The notes below the pieces were generated by a model. The model saw nothing but the letters and a program-made list of their open reading frames with translations. It was not told the DNA's origin and did no database searches. A stretch of DNA of 35,132 nucleotides. It comes from Nevskia soli. GTDB lineage: Bacteria; Pseudomonadota; Gammaproteobacteria; Nevskiales; Nevskiaceae. The position numbers were made by a program, and so were the translations under genes. Positions 1-7,350 of the stretch are shown one piece after another (position 1 is the first letter of the stretch; each line of letters begins with the position of its first letter). The DNA lies in the NCBI GenBank assembly GCA_026224805.1, contig JAMFRN010000028.1:1-35132 (forward strand), read 5' to 3'.

Positions 1-72
1 ATCGTAGGGCGGCCTGTGGCCGCCGAGGTCGCTGCCACTCAGAAACTCGGCGGCCACAGGCCGCCCTACGAT
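1..72. repeat. Perfect 27-bp inverted repeat (REP-like or terminator hairpin)
   Basis: Arms at 1-27 and 46-72 are exact reverse complements (27 bp) around an 18-nt loop (28-45). The arm starts ATCGTAGGGCGGCC and is very GC-rich. There is no T-run after either arm, so a textbook Rho-independent terminator is not shown. It lies about 80 nt downstream of the mrdA stop, so it could end or protect that transcript. It could also be an extragenic palindromic (REP/BIME) element; I see no second copy in this window. The left arm begins at base 1, so the repeat may extend outside the window. Confidence 0.85.
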
Positions 73-150
73 CGCAGAATTACAATACGACGACGGATCG
101 CGCTTAAGGGAGTGGTATTGGGCACAGCGACCCTCCCTCTCAGCAAGCCC

Positions 151-2214
151 TCAGTTCGCCGGCACCGGCGGCGCGTCCTGCGTCGGCGCCTGCATGCCGG
201 CGGCATCGGCGTTATCGTCGTCGTCGGTTTCCGGCACGCTGTCCTGCGGCGTCACCGGCACCTTCGCCTGCGGCGGGTGATACAGCACCTTGCCCAGCAG
301 GTACTGGTCGATCATCTGCCGCGCCACCGGCGCCGCCGAAGTGGCGCCCCAGCCGGCATGCTCCGCCACCACCGCCACAACGATCTGCGGATCCTCCGCC
401 GGGGCGAAGGCGATGAACAGGGCGTGGTCGCGCAGCTGCTTGGTCACCGTATCGAGCTTCGGCGCGTAAGTCTCATCCTGCTTCAGACCGGCCACCTGGG
501 CCGTGCCGGTCTTGCCGGCCGAGGTATAGGGCGCATCCTTGAACACGGCGTAGGCGGTGCCGGTGGGGGTCTGCGTCACCAGCGACATACCCTTGATCAC
601 CCTGGCGTAGACGCTTTCCTCGATGTCCTTGATCGGCGGCAGCGGCTCCGGCCGCACCTCGCGCGTAGTGCCGGTCAACGGGTCCCGCATCGCATGCACG
701 AAATGCGGCTTGAAACCGCCGCCGTGCATGGCCAGGCGCGCCACCGCTTGCGCCAGTTCCACCGGCGTCACGGTGAAATAGCCCTGGCCCACACCCATGT
801 TCACCGTTTCGCCCAGGTACCAGCTGTCGTGGTGCACACGGCGCTTCCACTCGCGGGTGGGCAGGATGCCGGCCTTCTCGTTGGGGATGTCCAGGCCAGT
901 CGTCTTGCCGAAGCCGAACTCGGCCAGCACGTCGTCGATGTGATCGATGCCCAGGTTCACCGCGGCCTGGTAGAAATAGACGTCGCAGGACTGGGCGATG
1001 GCCTGGTCCAGCGCCAGCCAGCCATGTCCGGTGCGCTTGTCGCAACGGTACTTGCGCGATACGCCCGGCAGCTGGAAATAGCCCGGATCGAACACCGCCT
1101 TGTCCGGGTTGATGGTGCCGTAGTGCAGCCCGCCGATGGCCAGGAACGGCTTGATGGTCGAACCGGATGGGTAGGTGCCGAGCAGGGCACGGTCATACAG
1201 CGGCCGCTCTGGGTCGTCCAGCAGCGCATGGTAGGTATCGTTGTCGATCCCTTCGACGAACGGTGCCGGGGCGAAGCCCGGTTTGCTCACCAGCGCCAGT
1301 ACCTCGCCGGTCTTGGGGTCGATCGCCACCGCCGCGCCATCGAGCTCGCCGAAGGCCTGCTCGCCCACGCTCTGCAGCTTGGCGTCGATGGAAAGGTACA
1401 GGTCCTCGCCCGAATGCCCGGCGTGGTAGTCCAGCTCGCGCAGCGGCCGGCCGCCGGCATTGGCCTCGATCACCTTGTTGCCCGGCAGGCCGCGCAGGTC
1501 GTCCTCATGGCTGCGCTCGATGCCGGCCTTGCCGATCTGCGTCAGCCCCTGGTACTCGTCCGCGTTGAGGCTGGCGTAATCCGCATCCGAGATGCCGCCG
1601 ACGTAACCGATCAGGTGCGAGGTGACATCGCCCATCGGGTAGTCGCGCGACAGCTGCGCGCTCACATCCACCCCGGTGTATTCGTAGCGGCTCACCTCAA
1701 AGCGCGCCACCTCCTCCATCGACAGATGAGTGCGCAGCGGCACCGCGTTGTAGCGCTGCGTCTTGTGCATGCGGTCCTTGAAGCGCGCGATATCGCGGTC
1801 GCTCAGCTGCAGCACGTCGCCCAGCCGCGCCAGGGTGTTGTCTAGGCCGCCGACCTTTTCCGGGGTGATCTCCAGCACGAAGCTCGGCTGGTTCTGCGCC
1901 AGCAGGGCGCCGTTGCGGTCGTAGATCAGCCCGCGCACCGGCGCCACCGGGATCAGGCGCATGCGGTTCTCGTCGGCGCGGGTCACGTAGTAGTCGTGCT
2001 GCACCAGCTGGATCTGCGCCAACCGCCCCAGCAACAGGCCCGCCAGCAGCAGTACGATCAGGCCGGCCACCACCACGCGCCGGGTGAACGAGCGCTTTTC
2101 CTCGAAAATGTCCTTGACCGACTCGAAGGTCTCGGGCAGGCCGAAGCTCGCCTGCGGCCCGCGCCCGATCTGTGAGGTTCCAGACTTGCGGCCCGGAGGA
2201 ATCCTTGAACTCAT
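151..2214 (-). CDS. mrdA: Peptidoglycan D,D-transpeptidase MrdA (penicillin-binding protein 2)
   Basis: 687 residues, close to the usual PBP2 length with a somewhat long C-terminus. It cross-links peptidoglycan during cell elongation at the outer face of the inner membrane. In order: a cytoplasmic N-terminus; one membrane anchor at about residues 45-67; the PBP dimerisation part beginning with a PVRGLIYDRNG segment; and the transpeptidase domain. The three penicillin-binding motifs are visible: SxxK as SGSTIKPF near residue 350, an SxD form of the second motif (SCDVYFYQ) near 408, and KTGTA near 566. The tail is acidic and proline-rich. PBP2 normally sits with rodA and mreBCD. Here the next 150 nt downstream hold no rodA start, and the upstream neighbour is an unrelated divergent gene. 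Family assignment is firm; whether this is the main elongasome copy is unknown. Confidence 0.95.
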   Translation of the reverse strand: MSSRIPPGRKSGTSQIGRGPQASFGLPETFESVKDIFEEKRSFTRRVVVAGLIVLLLAGLLLGRLAQIQLVQHDYYVTRADENRMRLIPVAPVRGLIYDRNGALLAQNQPSFVLEITPEKVGGLDNTLARLGDVLQLSDRDIARFKDRMHKTQRYNAVPLRTHLSMEEVARFEVSRYEYTGVDVSAQLSRDYPMGDVTSHLIGYVGGISDADYASLNADEYQGLTQIGKAGIERSHEDDLRGLPGNKVIEANAGGRPLRELDYHAGHSGEDLYLSIDAKLQSVGEQAFGELDGAAVAIDPKTGEVLALVSKPGFAPAPFVEGIDNDTYHALLDDPERPLYDRALLGTYPSGSTIKPFLAIGGLHYGTINPDKAVFDPGYFQLPGVSRKYRCDKRTGHGWLALDQAIAQSCDVYFYQAAVNLGIDHIDDVLAEFGFGKTTGLDIPNEKAGILPTREWKRRVHHDSWYLGETVNMGVGQGYFTVTPVELAQAVARLAMHGGGFKPHFVHAMRDPLTGTTREVRPEPLPPIKDIEESVYARVIKGMSLVTQTPTGTAYAVFKDAPYTSAGKTGTAQVAGLKQDETYAPKLDTVTKQLRDHALFIAFAPAEDPQIVVAVVAEHAGWGATSAAPVARQMIDQYLLGKVLYHPPQAKVPVTPQDSVPETDDDDNADAAGMQAPTQDAPPVPAN

Positions 2215-2463
2215 CTAACGCCTGTCAACACCTGGAACTGGAACTTGTCCGTGAATGAATCGCCGCCACGCCGCCCATGATATGCGCTCACCGGCGCCGA
2301 GGTATGGACCGGAGCATGGACCGCGGCCAGGGCCTTCGGTTCTCACGCCGATCCACGGCGGGGCCGGCTCGGCACACAGTTTATGTCACCGGACTGCTGC
2401 TGGCTCGCACGCAAGGCAGCGAACAGGCTCTAAACTGCCGCATCGCGTGATTGAGAGAGGCTG

Positions 2464-3072
2464 ATGAGAATTTTCCGTGCTGTCGCCGCGGCGCTGAGTT
2501 GCCTTTGCGCCGCCTGTGCGGTGCATCCCGTGGCACCGGCTGCAAACCCCGGCCCGGCCGCTTCCGCTACGCCGGCCACGGCCGCCCCGCTCTACTCCGC
2601 ACGGGAGAGAGCCAGCCTGTTCGGCTGCTCGGCGCTCACCGACACCGCCATGATCGTCGCCGACATGAAGCACCGGGGCGTATCCCTCCAGGACGTCAAG
2701 GCCTTCTACGCCGGCCGGCCGAATTCGGACCTGACCCTGGCCACCGCCGACCGGGTCTACGACGACAAGGTCGGCAATATCTGGGACTACGCCACCGTAT
2801 TCTTCGGCGACTGCGCCACCCGGGTCTCGCTGGTGCCGCGGGAGCGCACCGGGCCGGCCAGCTTCTGCATGCTTAACAGCATGATCGCGGCCAGCGCCCA
2901 GGCCTCGCGGGAGGCGCAAGTGCCGATCGAGAAGGTCGAGCAGTATTTCGCCGGCTTCCCCGGCGACCAGCCCCGGGCGATCATCACCCGAGTCTATGCG
3001 CAGTCGCAGAGCCGCGCAGAGGCCCATGCGGAGGCCTGGAATGCCTGCATGGCCCCGATTTCCGGCGGCTGA
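2464..3072 (+). CDS. Secreted protein of unknown function with duplicated cysteine-flanked helical unit
   Basis: 202 residues. The start is supported by GAGAGG a few bases upstream of ATG. The N-terminus is a signal peptide ending in a cysteine-rich stretch (SCLCAAC). Cys18 could be a lipidation site, but the -3 residue is Cys rather than the usual Leu/Val/Ala, so the lipobox is weak. The mature part contains two units with the same plan: Cys, exactly 17 residues, then V-x-(L/I)-x-x-V-x-x-(F/Y)-(F/Y)-A-G-x-P, about 12 residues, RVY, and a closing Cys. This indicates an internal tandem duplication of a small helical domain, each probably closed by a disulfide. I do not recognise the family. 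It is transcribed divergently from mrdA. Confidence 0.75.
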   Translation: MRIFRAVAAALSCLCAACAVHPVAPAANPGPAASATPATAAPLYSARERASLFGCSALTDTAMIVADMKHRGVSLQDVKAFYAGRPNSDLTLATADRVYDDKVGNIWDYATVFFGDCATRVSLVPRERTGPASFCMLNSMIAASAQASREAQVPIEKVEQYFAGFPGDQPRAIITRVYAQSQSRAEAHAEAWNACMAPISGG

Positions 3073-3091
3073 GCAACTCTCCGGCGGGCGC

Positions 3092-3439
3092 TCAGCGGTA
3101 GTCGGCGCAGCGGAACGCGGTCTCGCCGAAGTGCGCTTCGCAAGCGCTGGTGCCGGGTGTCGGCCAGCTCGGCGCATAGTTGAACACCAGGCTGCCGCGC
3201 CGTACCGAGTAATTGAACTCCGGCTGTGCCGGCAGGGCCGCGATATAGCTCGGCACCAGATCCTGCAAGGTCGCCGGCCCCTTGCGGTTGACCTGTATAT
3301 AGCTGTTCAGCGCGGCCAGCACCGCGTTTGCGTTCTGCATCAGTTCTTGGCCATGCGGATCCTTGCCGGCCGACCAGACGGCGCAGGCCGATAACACCGA
3401 TAGCACAGTCACCAGGCACACCGTTGCGACGATTCTCAT
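3092..3439 (-). CDS. Small lipoprotein with pseudopilin-like C-terminal segment
   Basis: 115 residues from the ATG at 3439, which has AGGGA about 8 nt upstream; an upstream in-frame start (3511) lacks this support. The N-terminus MRIVATVCLVTVLSVLSAC is a good lipoprotein signal with lipobox LSAC and Cys19 as the lipid attachment site. The rest (about residues 35-115) has a helix followed by ATLQDLVPSYIAALPAQP. That resembles the spine-helix-to-beta region of type II secretion GspG-like pseudopilins, but there is no prepilin peptidase motif. That similarity is only suggestive. It is convergent with the preceding gene across a gap of about 20 nt. Confidence 0.6.
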   Translation of the reverse strand: MRIVATVCLVTVLSVLSACAVWSAGKDPHGQELMQNANAVLAALNSYIQVNRKGPATLQDLVPSYIAALPAQPEFNYSVRRGSLVFNYAPSWPTPGTSACEAHFGETAFRCADYR

Positions 3440-3812
3440 GGCTTTTCCCTGGGGGAGCTTCAGACCGGCGCCATCATGGGTTGAACTGGCTTGCATCCAC
3501 ATCGCCGCCATTCGTTGAATCCAGCAATTGTTTCTCCATCGCCATGGACCCCGGGAACGGGCTGTCGTACATCGGCCGGCACAAGATCACGGCATCCAGC
3601 TCGCCACGCTGGAACAAGGTCGCCGAACGTCGCAAAGCCATCATCCCGCTCCCCCTTGCGCGCTCCAGGCGCGGTTTTTCACATGTTATCGCAGCAGCCT
3701 TTTACGCCATTACCAATAAGGCACCTCAAAAATATTCATCCGATATCATCTCGCTCAATTTAATATCTTGTGATATTATCTCTTCAGTTTTCATGCAGGC
3801 AGGACCCCTCCC
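3440..3812. other. Intergenic region upstream of the MarR regulator
   Basis: 373 nt between two divergent genes. The first 280 nt show no coding or structural signal I can support. The last 90 nt are AT-rich against a GC-rich background and hold a perfect palindrome (3761-3778), so the efflux operon promoter most likely lies here. Confidence 0.6.
3761..3778. promoter_or_regulatory. Palindromic candidate operator of the efflux operon
   Basis: TAATATC at 3761-3767 and GATATTA at 3772-3778 are perfect inverted arms around TTGT. It sits 34 nt before the start codon of the MarR gene, in the AT-rich promoter region. MarR-family proteins usually bind such 16-20 bp palindromes and repress their own operon, so autoregulation is the likely role. 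The link to this MarR is inference from position. Confidence 0.6.
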
Positions 3813-4358
3813 ATGGATCGTTTGCGCAATTTCGGCTTTCTGCTCAAGGACGTATCGCGTCTGTCCGGGCTCAATTTCGAGCGCGAGGCGAGCAGCCTGA
3901 ATCTGACCCTGGCGCAGTGCAAGGTCCTGATCTACCTGCAGCGCAACGAGGGCATCAGTCAGGTGCGGCTGGCAGAACTGACCGACACCGACCCGATGAC
4001 CGTGGTGCGCAACCTCGACCGCCTGGAGCGGGACGGCCTGATCGAGCGCCGGCAGGACCCGGCCGACCGCCGCGCCCGGCGCCTGTTCACGACAGGTGCG
4101 GCGGCCGCAATGCTGGACGAGATCTGGCGCATCGCCGACCGCGCCCGCGCCGCCTCGCTGGCCGGACTGTCGGCGGCCGAGCGCGCCCAGCTGGTGGGCC
4201 TGCTCGAGCGCGTTCACGCCAATCTCACCGCGCTGCTGCCGGGCTCCGAAGCAGGCGCCCTGCCCTGTCCTCCGCCGGAAGCGGACGAGGATGCCGCAGC
4301 CCAACCCGCCGCCGAAACTTCCCCCAGGCGCGGCGGCAACAAGAAGGAATCCGCATGA
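3813..4358 (+). CDS. MarR-family transcriptional regulator of the efflux operon
   Basis: 181 residues. It has a typical winged helix-turn-helix: SQVRLAELTDTDPMTVVRNL as the recognition region (about residues 48-70), then a wing with RRQDPADRRARRLFTT. Helices at both ends would form the dimer interface. The C-terminal 35 residues are a low-complexity Pro/Ala/Glu tail not typical of the family. The gene heads an operon with membrane fusion protein, MFS pump and outer-membrane factor, the usual arrangement for an EmrR-type ligand-responsive repressor. Its stop overlaps the next start (ATGA at 4355-4358). A palindrome just upstream is the probable operator. Confidence 0.9.
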   Translation: MDRLRNFGFLLKDVSRLSGLNFEREASSLNLTLAQCKVLIYLQRNEGISQVRLAELTDTDPMTVVRNLDRLERDGLIERRQDPADRRARRLFTTGAAAAMLDEIWRIADRARAASLAGLSAAERAQLVGLLERVHANLTALLPGSEAGALPCPPPEADEDAAAQPAAETSPRRGGNKKESA

Positions 4359-4723
4359 GCGCAGCCACTCCCACCCTTGGCCGCATGCCCGACGGCGGCG
4401 GCAAATCGCGCGCCGGACAGCCGCATCTGCGCCCGGTGATCGGCGGCATGCTGCTGGTCGCCATCGGCACGCTCTACTTCTGGTTCAGCGCCGGCCGCAC
4501 CCTGTCCACCGATATCGAGCTGATCCGGCGCATCAGTGTTCGCGCGCGCACCGCCGTCGCTGCCGGACTCCGGGTCGCCGGGCGCGGCCCGCTGGCAACT
4601 CCGCAGCAAGGGATGCCTGTCGATTTCATCGCGCCGCCGGCAGGCGCCACACCCCAAAGCCGAACTACGAGCCGGTGCGGGTCATCCGCCCGGTGCGCCG
4701 GCAACACAAAGGTAGTCTCATGA
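4355..4723 (+). CDS. Truncated duplicate of the EmrA N-terminus (122-residue ORF)
   Basis: The first 50 or so codons are a diverged copy of the start of the following emrA. Both begin MSAATPT, share GKSRA, and have the same membrane segment ending LVAIGTLYFW before (L/M)STD. After that the similarity stops and about 70 residues of unrelated, Arg-rich sequence follow. The ORF has its own good ribosome binding site (AAGGA, 6 nt before ATG) and overlaps both neighbours by ATGA, so it is probably translated. It could be a decayed duplicate kept for translational coupling, or a small membrane protein that arose from duplication. It lacks the barrel-sandwich and hairpin domains, so it cannot be a working fusion protein. 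Confidence 0.6.
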   Translation: MSAATPTLGRMPDGGGKSRAGQPHLRPVIGGMLLVAIGTLYFWFSAGRTLSTDIELIRRISVRARTAVAAGLRVAGRGPLATPQQGMPVDFIAPPAGATPQSRTTSRCGSSARCAGNTKVVS

Positions 4724-5808
4724 GTGCAGCCACCCCCACCGCCGGCAGCATCCCGGCCGACTCCGGCAAGTCCCGCGCGGAGCGGCTGCGCCTGCCGCTG
4801 ATGATCATCGGCGTGGCGCTGGTCGCCATCGGCACGCTGTATTTCTGGATCACCGGCGGCCGCTACATGTCCACCGACGACGCCTACGTCCAAGCGGCGC
4901 GTGCTTCGATCAGCAGCAACGTCGCCGGCCAGGTGGCGGAAGTCGCGGTGCGCGACAACCAGCGCGTGCATCGCGGCGATCTGCTGTTCCGGCTCGACGA
5001 CCAGCCCTATCGCATCGCAGTGGAGGAAGCGCAGGCCAAGCTCGGCACCGCGCGCCTGGAGGTCATCGCCGGCAAGGCCACCTATCACCAGCAGCTCGCC
5101 GCGCTGCGCTCGGCACAGGACACGCTGGACTACCAGGGCCGCGAATACCAGCGCCAGCAGAAGCTGCTCGCCTCCGGCATCTCCTCGCAGATGCAGTTCG
5201 ACCAGGTGCAGCATGCGCGCGATACGGCGCGGCAGCAGGTAGCCTCAGCGCAGCAGCAGGTGGCCAGCGTGCTGGCCATGCTCGGCGGCGATCCCGACAT
5301 CGACCCTGATCAGCATCCCACGGTGCAGCAGGCCCAGGCGGTACTGGACCGGGCCAGGCTCAACCTGGGCTATACCCGCATCGTGGCGCCGGACGACGGC
5401 ATCGTCACCAAAGTCGAGCAGTTGCAAGTGGGTGACTACATCAATGCCGCCAGCCCGGTGTTCGCGCTGATGTCCACCCGCGATGTCTGGGTCGAGGCCA
5501 ACTTCAAGGAAAACCAGCTGACCCATATGCGTTCCGGCCAGCCCGCCACGGTCGACATCGACACCTATTCCGGCAAGACCTTCCAGGCCCACGTGGTCAG
5601 CATCGCTCCCGGCACTGGCTCGCAGTTCTCGGCGCTGCCGCCGGAGAACGCCACCGGCAACTGGGTCAAGGTGGTGCAGCGCCTGCCGGTGCGCCTGGAA
5701 TTGCAGGACGTGCCCGATGACCTGCCGATGCACTCCGGCCTCAGCGCCACTGTTGAAGTGGACACCGGCCACAGCCGCGGCCTGTTCGGCTCCCACGCCG
5801 CACAGTGA
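4720..5808 (+). CDS. emrA: EmrA/HlyD-family periplasmic membrane fusion protein
   Basis: 362 residues. It links an inner-membrane pump to an outer-membrane channel across the periplasm. The N-terminal cytoplasmic part is followed by one membrane helix (about 26-45) and the conserved STDDAYVQA segment. A biotinyl-lipoyl half (RVHRGDLLFRLDD) and a Gln/Ala-rich coiled-coil hairpin (about 95-205) come next. The second lipoyl half follows (LGYTRIVAPDDGIVTKVEQL), then the beta-barrel domain with DVWVEANFKENQLTHM and the C-terminal GLSATVEVDT. The start has AAAGG 7 nt upstream and overlaps the stop of the truncated duplicate. It overlaps the following pump gene by 4 nt (GTGA), so the pair is translationally coupled. 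The substrate cannot be read from sequence. Confidence 0.92.
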   Translation: MSAATPTAGSIPADSGKSRAERLRLPLMIIGVALVAIGTLYFWITGGRYMSTDDAYVQAARASISSNVAGQVAEVAVRDNQRVHRGDLLFRLDDQPYRIAVEEAQAKLGTARLEVIAGKATYHQQLAALRSAQDTLDYQGREYQRQQKLLASGISSQMQFDQVQHARDTARQQVASAQQQVASVLAMLGGDPDIDPDQHPTVQQAQAVLDRARLNLGYTRIVAPDDGIVTKVEQLQVGDYINAASPVFALMSTRDVWVEANFKENQLTHMRSGQPATVDIDTYSGKTFQAHVVSIAPGTGSQFSALPPENATGNWVKVVQRLPVRLELQDVPDDLPMHSGLSATVEVDTGHSRGLFGSHAAQ

Positions 5809-7343
5809 GTCCCACCGCCATGCCGGCGTCCGCCGGACCCGTGCTGAACCGGGGCATGATCACCCTGACGGTGATGCTGACCTCGATCCTGCAGACGCTG
5901 GACAACACCATCGCCAACGTCGCCCTGCCCAAGATGCAGGGTTCGCTGTCCGCCACCCAGGACCAGATGACCTGGGTGCTGACCTCCTACATCGTCGCCG
6001 CGGCCATCATGACGCCGCTGACCGGCTGGCTCGCCGGGCAATTCGGGCGCAAGCGCCTGTTCCTGGTGTCGGTGGCCGCCTTCACCGTGACCTCGATGAT
6101 GTGCGGCCTGGCGCAATCGCTGCCGCAGATCGTGCTGTTCCGCTTTCTGCAGGGCCTGGCCGGCGCGGCGCTGGTGCCGATGTCGCAGGCGGTGCTGTTC
6201 GACATCAACCCGCCGGAGAACCACGGCAAGGCCATGGCCGCCTGGGGCCAGGGCGTGCTGCTCGGCCCGATGCTCGGCCCCATCCTCGGCGGCTGGCTCA
6301 CCGACAACTACAGCTGGCGCTGGGTGTTCTACATCAACCTGCCGCTGGGCATCCTGGCTTTTCTCGGCGTACTGGCCTTCCTGCCGGACACCGAGACGCG
6401 CCGTTCGCGTTTCGATTTCTTCGGCTTCGCCCTGCTCAGCATCGCCATCAGCGGGCTGCAGCTGGTGCTCGATCGCGGGCCGCTGAAGGACTGGTTCGGC
6501 TCCAGCGAGATCTGGATCGAGGCCACCGTCGCCGGCCTTGCCTTCTACCTGTTCATGGTGCACAGCGCCACCAGCCCGCAACCCTTCATCCGCCCTTCGC
6601 TGTTCAAGGATCGCAACTTTCTCACCGGCAACGTCTTCATCTTCGTCGTCGGCATCGTCCTGTTCGCCACCCTGGCGCTGCTGCCGCCGATGCTGCAGGA
6701 CCTGATGAACTACCCGGTATTCCAGGCCGGCCTGCTCACCGCGCCGCGCAGCCTCGGCTCGCTCGCCGCCATGGTGATCGTCGGCCGCATGGTGGGCAGG
6801 TTCGATGCGCGCGCAATCATCGGCGTCGGCTTCGGACTGACCGCGCTGTCGCTATGGCTGATGACCCGCTTCGACATGCAGATGAACGGCGTGCCGGTAT
6901 TCTGGTCCGGCGTGTTCCAGGGACTCGGCACCGGCATCGCCTATGTGCCGATGGCCGCGATGACCTTTGCCACTCTGTCACCCGCGCTGCGCAATGAGGG
7001 CACCGCTCTGTTCAGCCTGACCCGCAACATCGGCAGCAGTGTCGGCATCTCGGTGGTGCAGGCCCTGCTGGTGAGCAATACCCAGGTGGTGCACTCGGCG
7101 CTGGCCGAGCACGTCTCACCCTACAACCTCGCCGCCCGCAATCCCGAACTGCTGGCGCAGCTCTCCAGCCATACCGGCGCCGCCGCCTTCAACGCCGCGC
7201 TCACCGGGCAGGCCAGCATGATCGCCTACATCGACGACTTCCAGCTGATGTTCATCCTGACACTGCTGGCCATGCCGCTGCTGCTGCTGGTGCGCACCGC
7301 CAAGGCAGCCCCCAAGGATGCGCCGCATGTCGCCGTGGAGTGA
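5805..7343 (+). CDS. emrB: DHA2-family (EmrB-like) MFS multidrug efflux transporter
   Basis: 512 residues with about 14 hydrophobic segments, as expected of the 14-helix drug:H+ antiporter-2 family. Family features are visible: SILQTLDNTIANVALPKMQG in helix 1, the helix 2-3 loop GWLAGQFGRKRLF, and the antiporter motif region LLGPMLGPILGGWLTDNYSW. A GTG at 5805 overlaps the emrA stop; an ATG at 5820 is an alternative start, and neither has a strong ribosome site. It exports substrates from the cytoplasm or inner membrane into the EmrA/outer-membrane channel. The order fusion protein, pump, outer-membrane factor makes a complete tripartite system. Confidence 0.92.
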   Translation: MSPTAMPASAGPVLNRGMITLTVMLTSILQTLDNTIANVALPKMQGSLSATQDQMTWVLTSYIVAAAIMTPLTGWLAGQFGRKRLFLVSVAAFTVTSMMCGLAQSLPQIVLFRFLQGLAGAALVPMSQAVLFDINPPENHGKAMAAWGQGVLLGPMLGPILGGWLTDNYSWRWVFYINLPLGILAFLGVLAFLPDTETRRSRFDFFGFALLSIAISGLQLVLDRGPLKDWFGSSEIWIEATVAGLAFYLFMVHSATSPQPFIRPSLFKDRNFLTGNVFIFVVGIVLFATLALLPPMLQDLMNYPVFQAGLLTAPRSLGSLAAMVIVGRMVGRFDARAIIGVGFGLTALSLWLMTRFDMQMNGVPVFWSGVFQGLGTGIAYVPMAAMTFATLSPALRNEGTALFSLTRNIGSSVGISVVQALLVSNTQVVHSALAEHVSPYNLAARNPELLAQLSSHTGAAAFNAALTGQASMIAYIDDFQLMFILTLLAMPLLLLVRTAKAAPKDAPHVAVE

Positions 7344-7350
7344 GCCCATC

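Noticed and set aside
16..1845. 609-codon open frame on the plus strand opposite mrdA
   Set aside because: It is Arg/His/Leu-rich without domains and lies fully antisense to a gene with all PBP2 motifs. Long antisense frames are expected at this GC content.
4096..5808. 570-codon frame extending emrA upstream
   Set aside because: The first 208 codons are an out-of-frame reading of the marR tail and the truncated duplicate. The emrA start at 4720 has a ribosome site and family-typical N-terminus.
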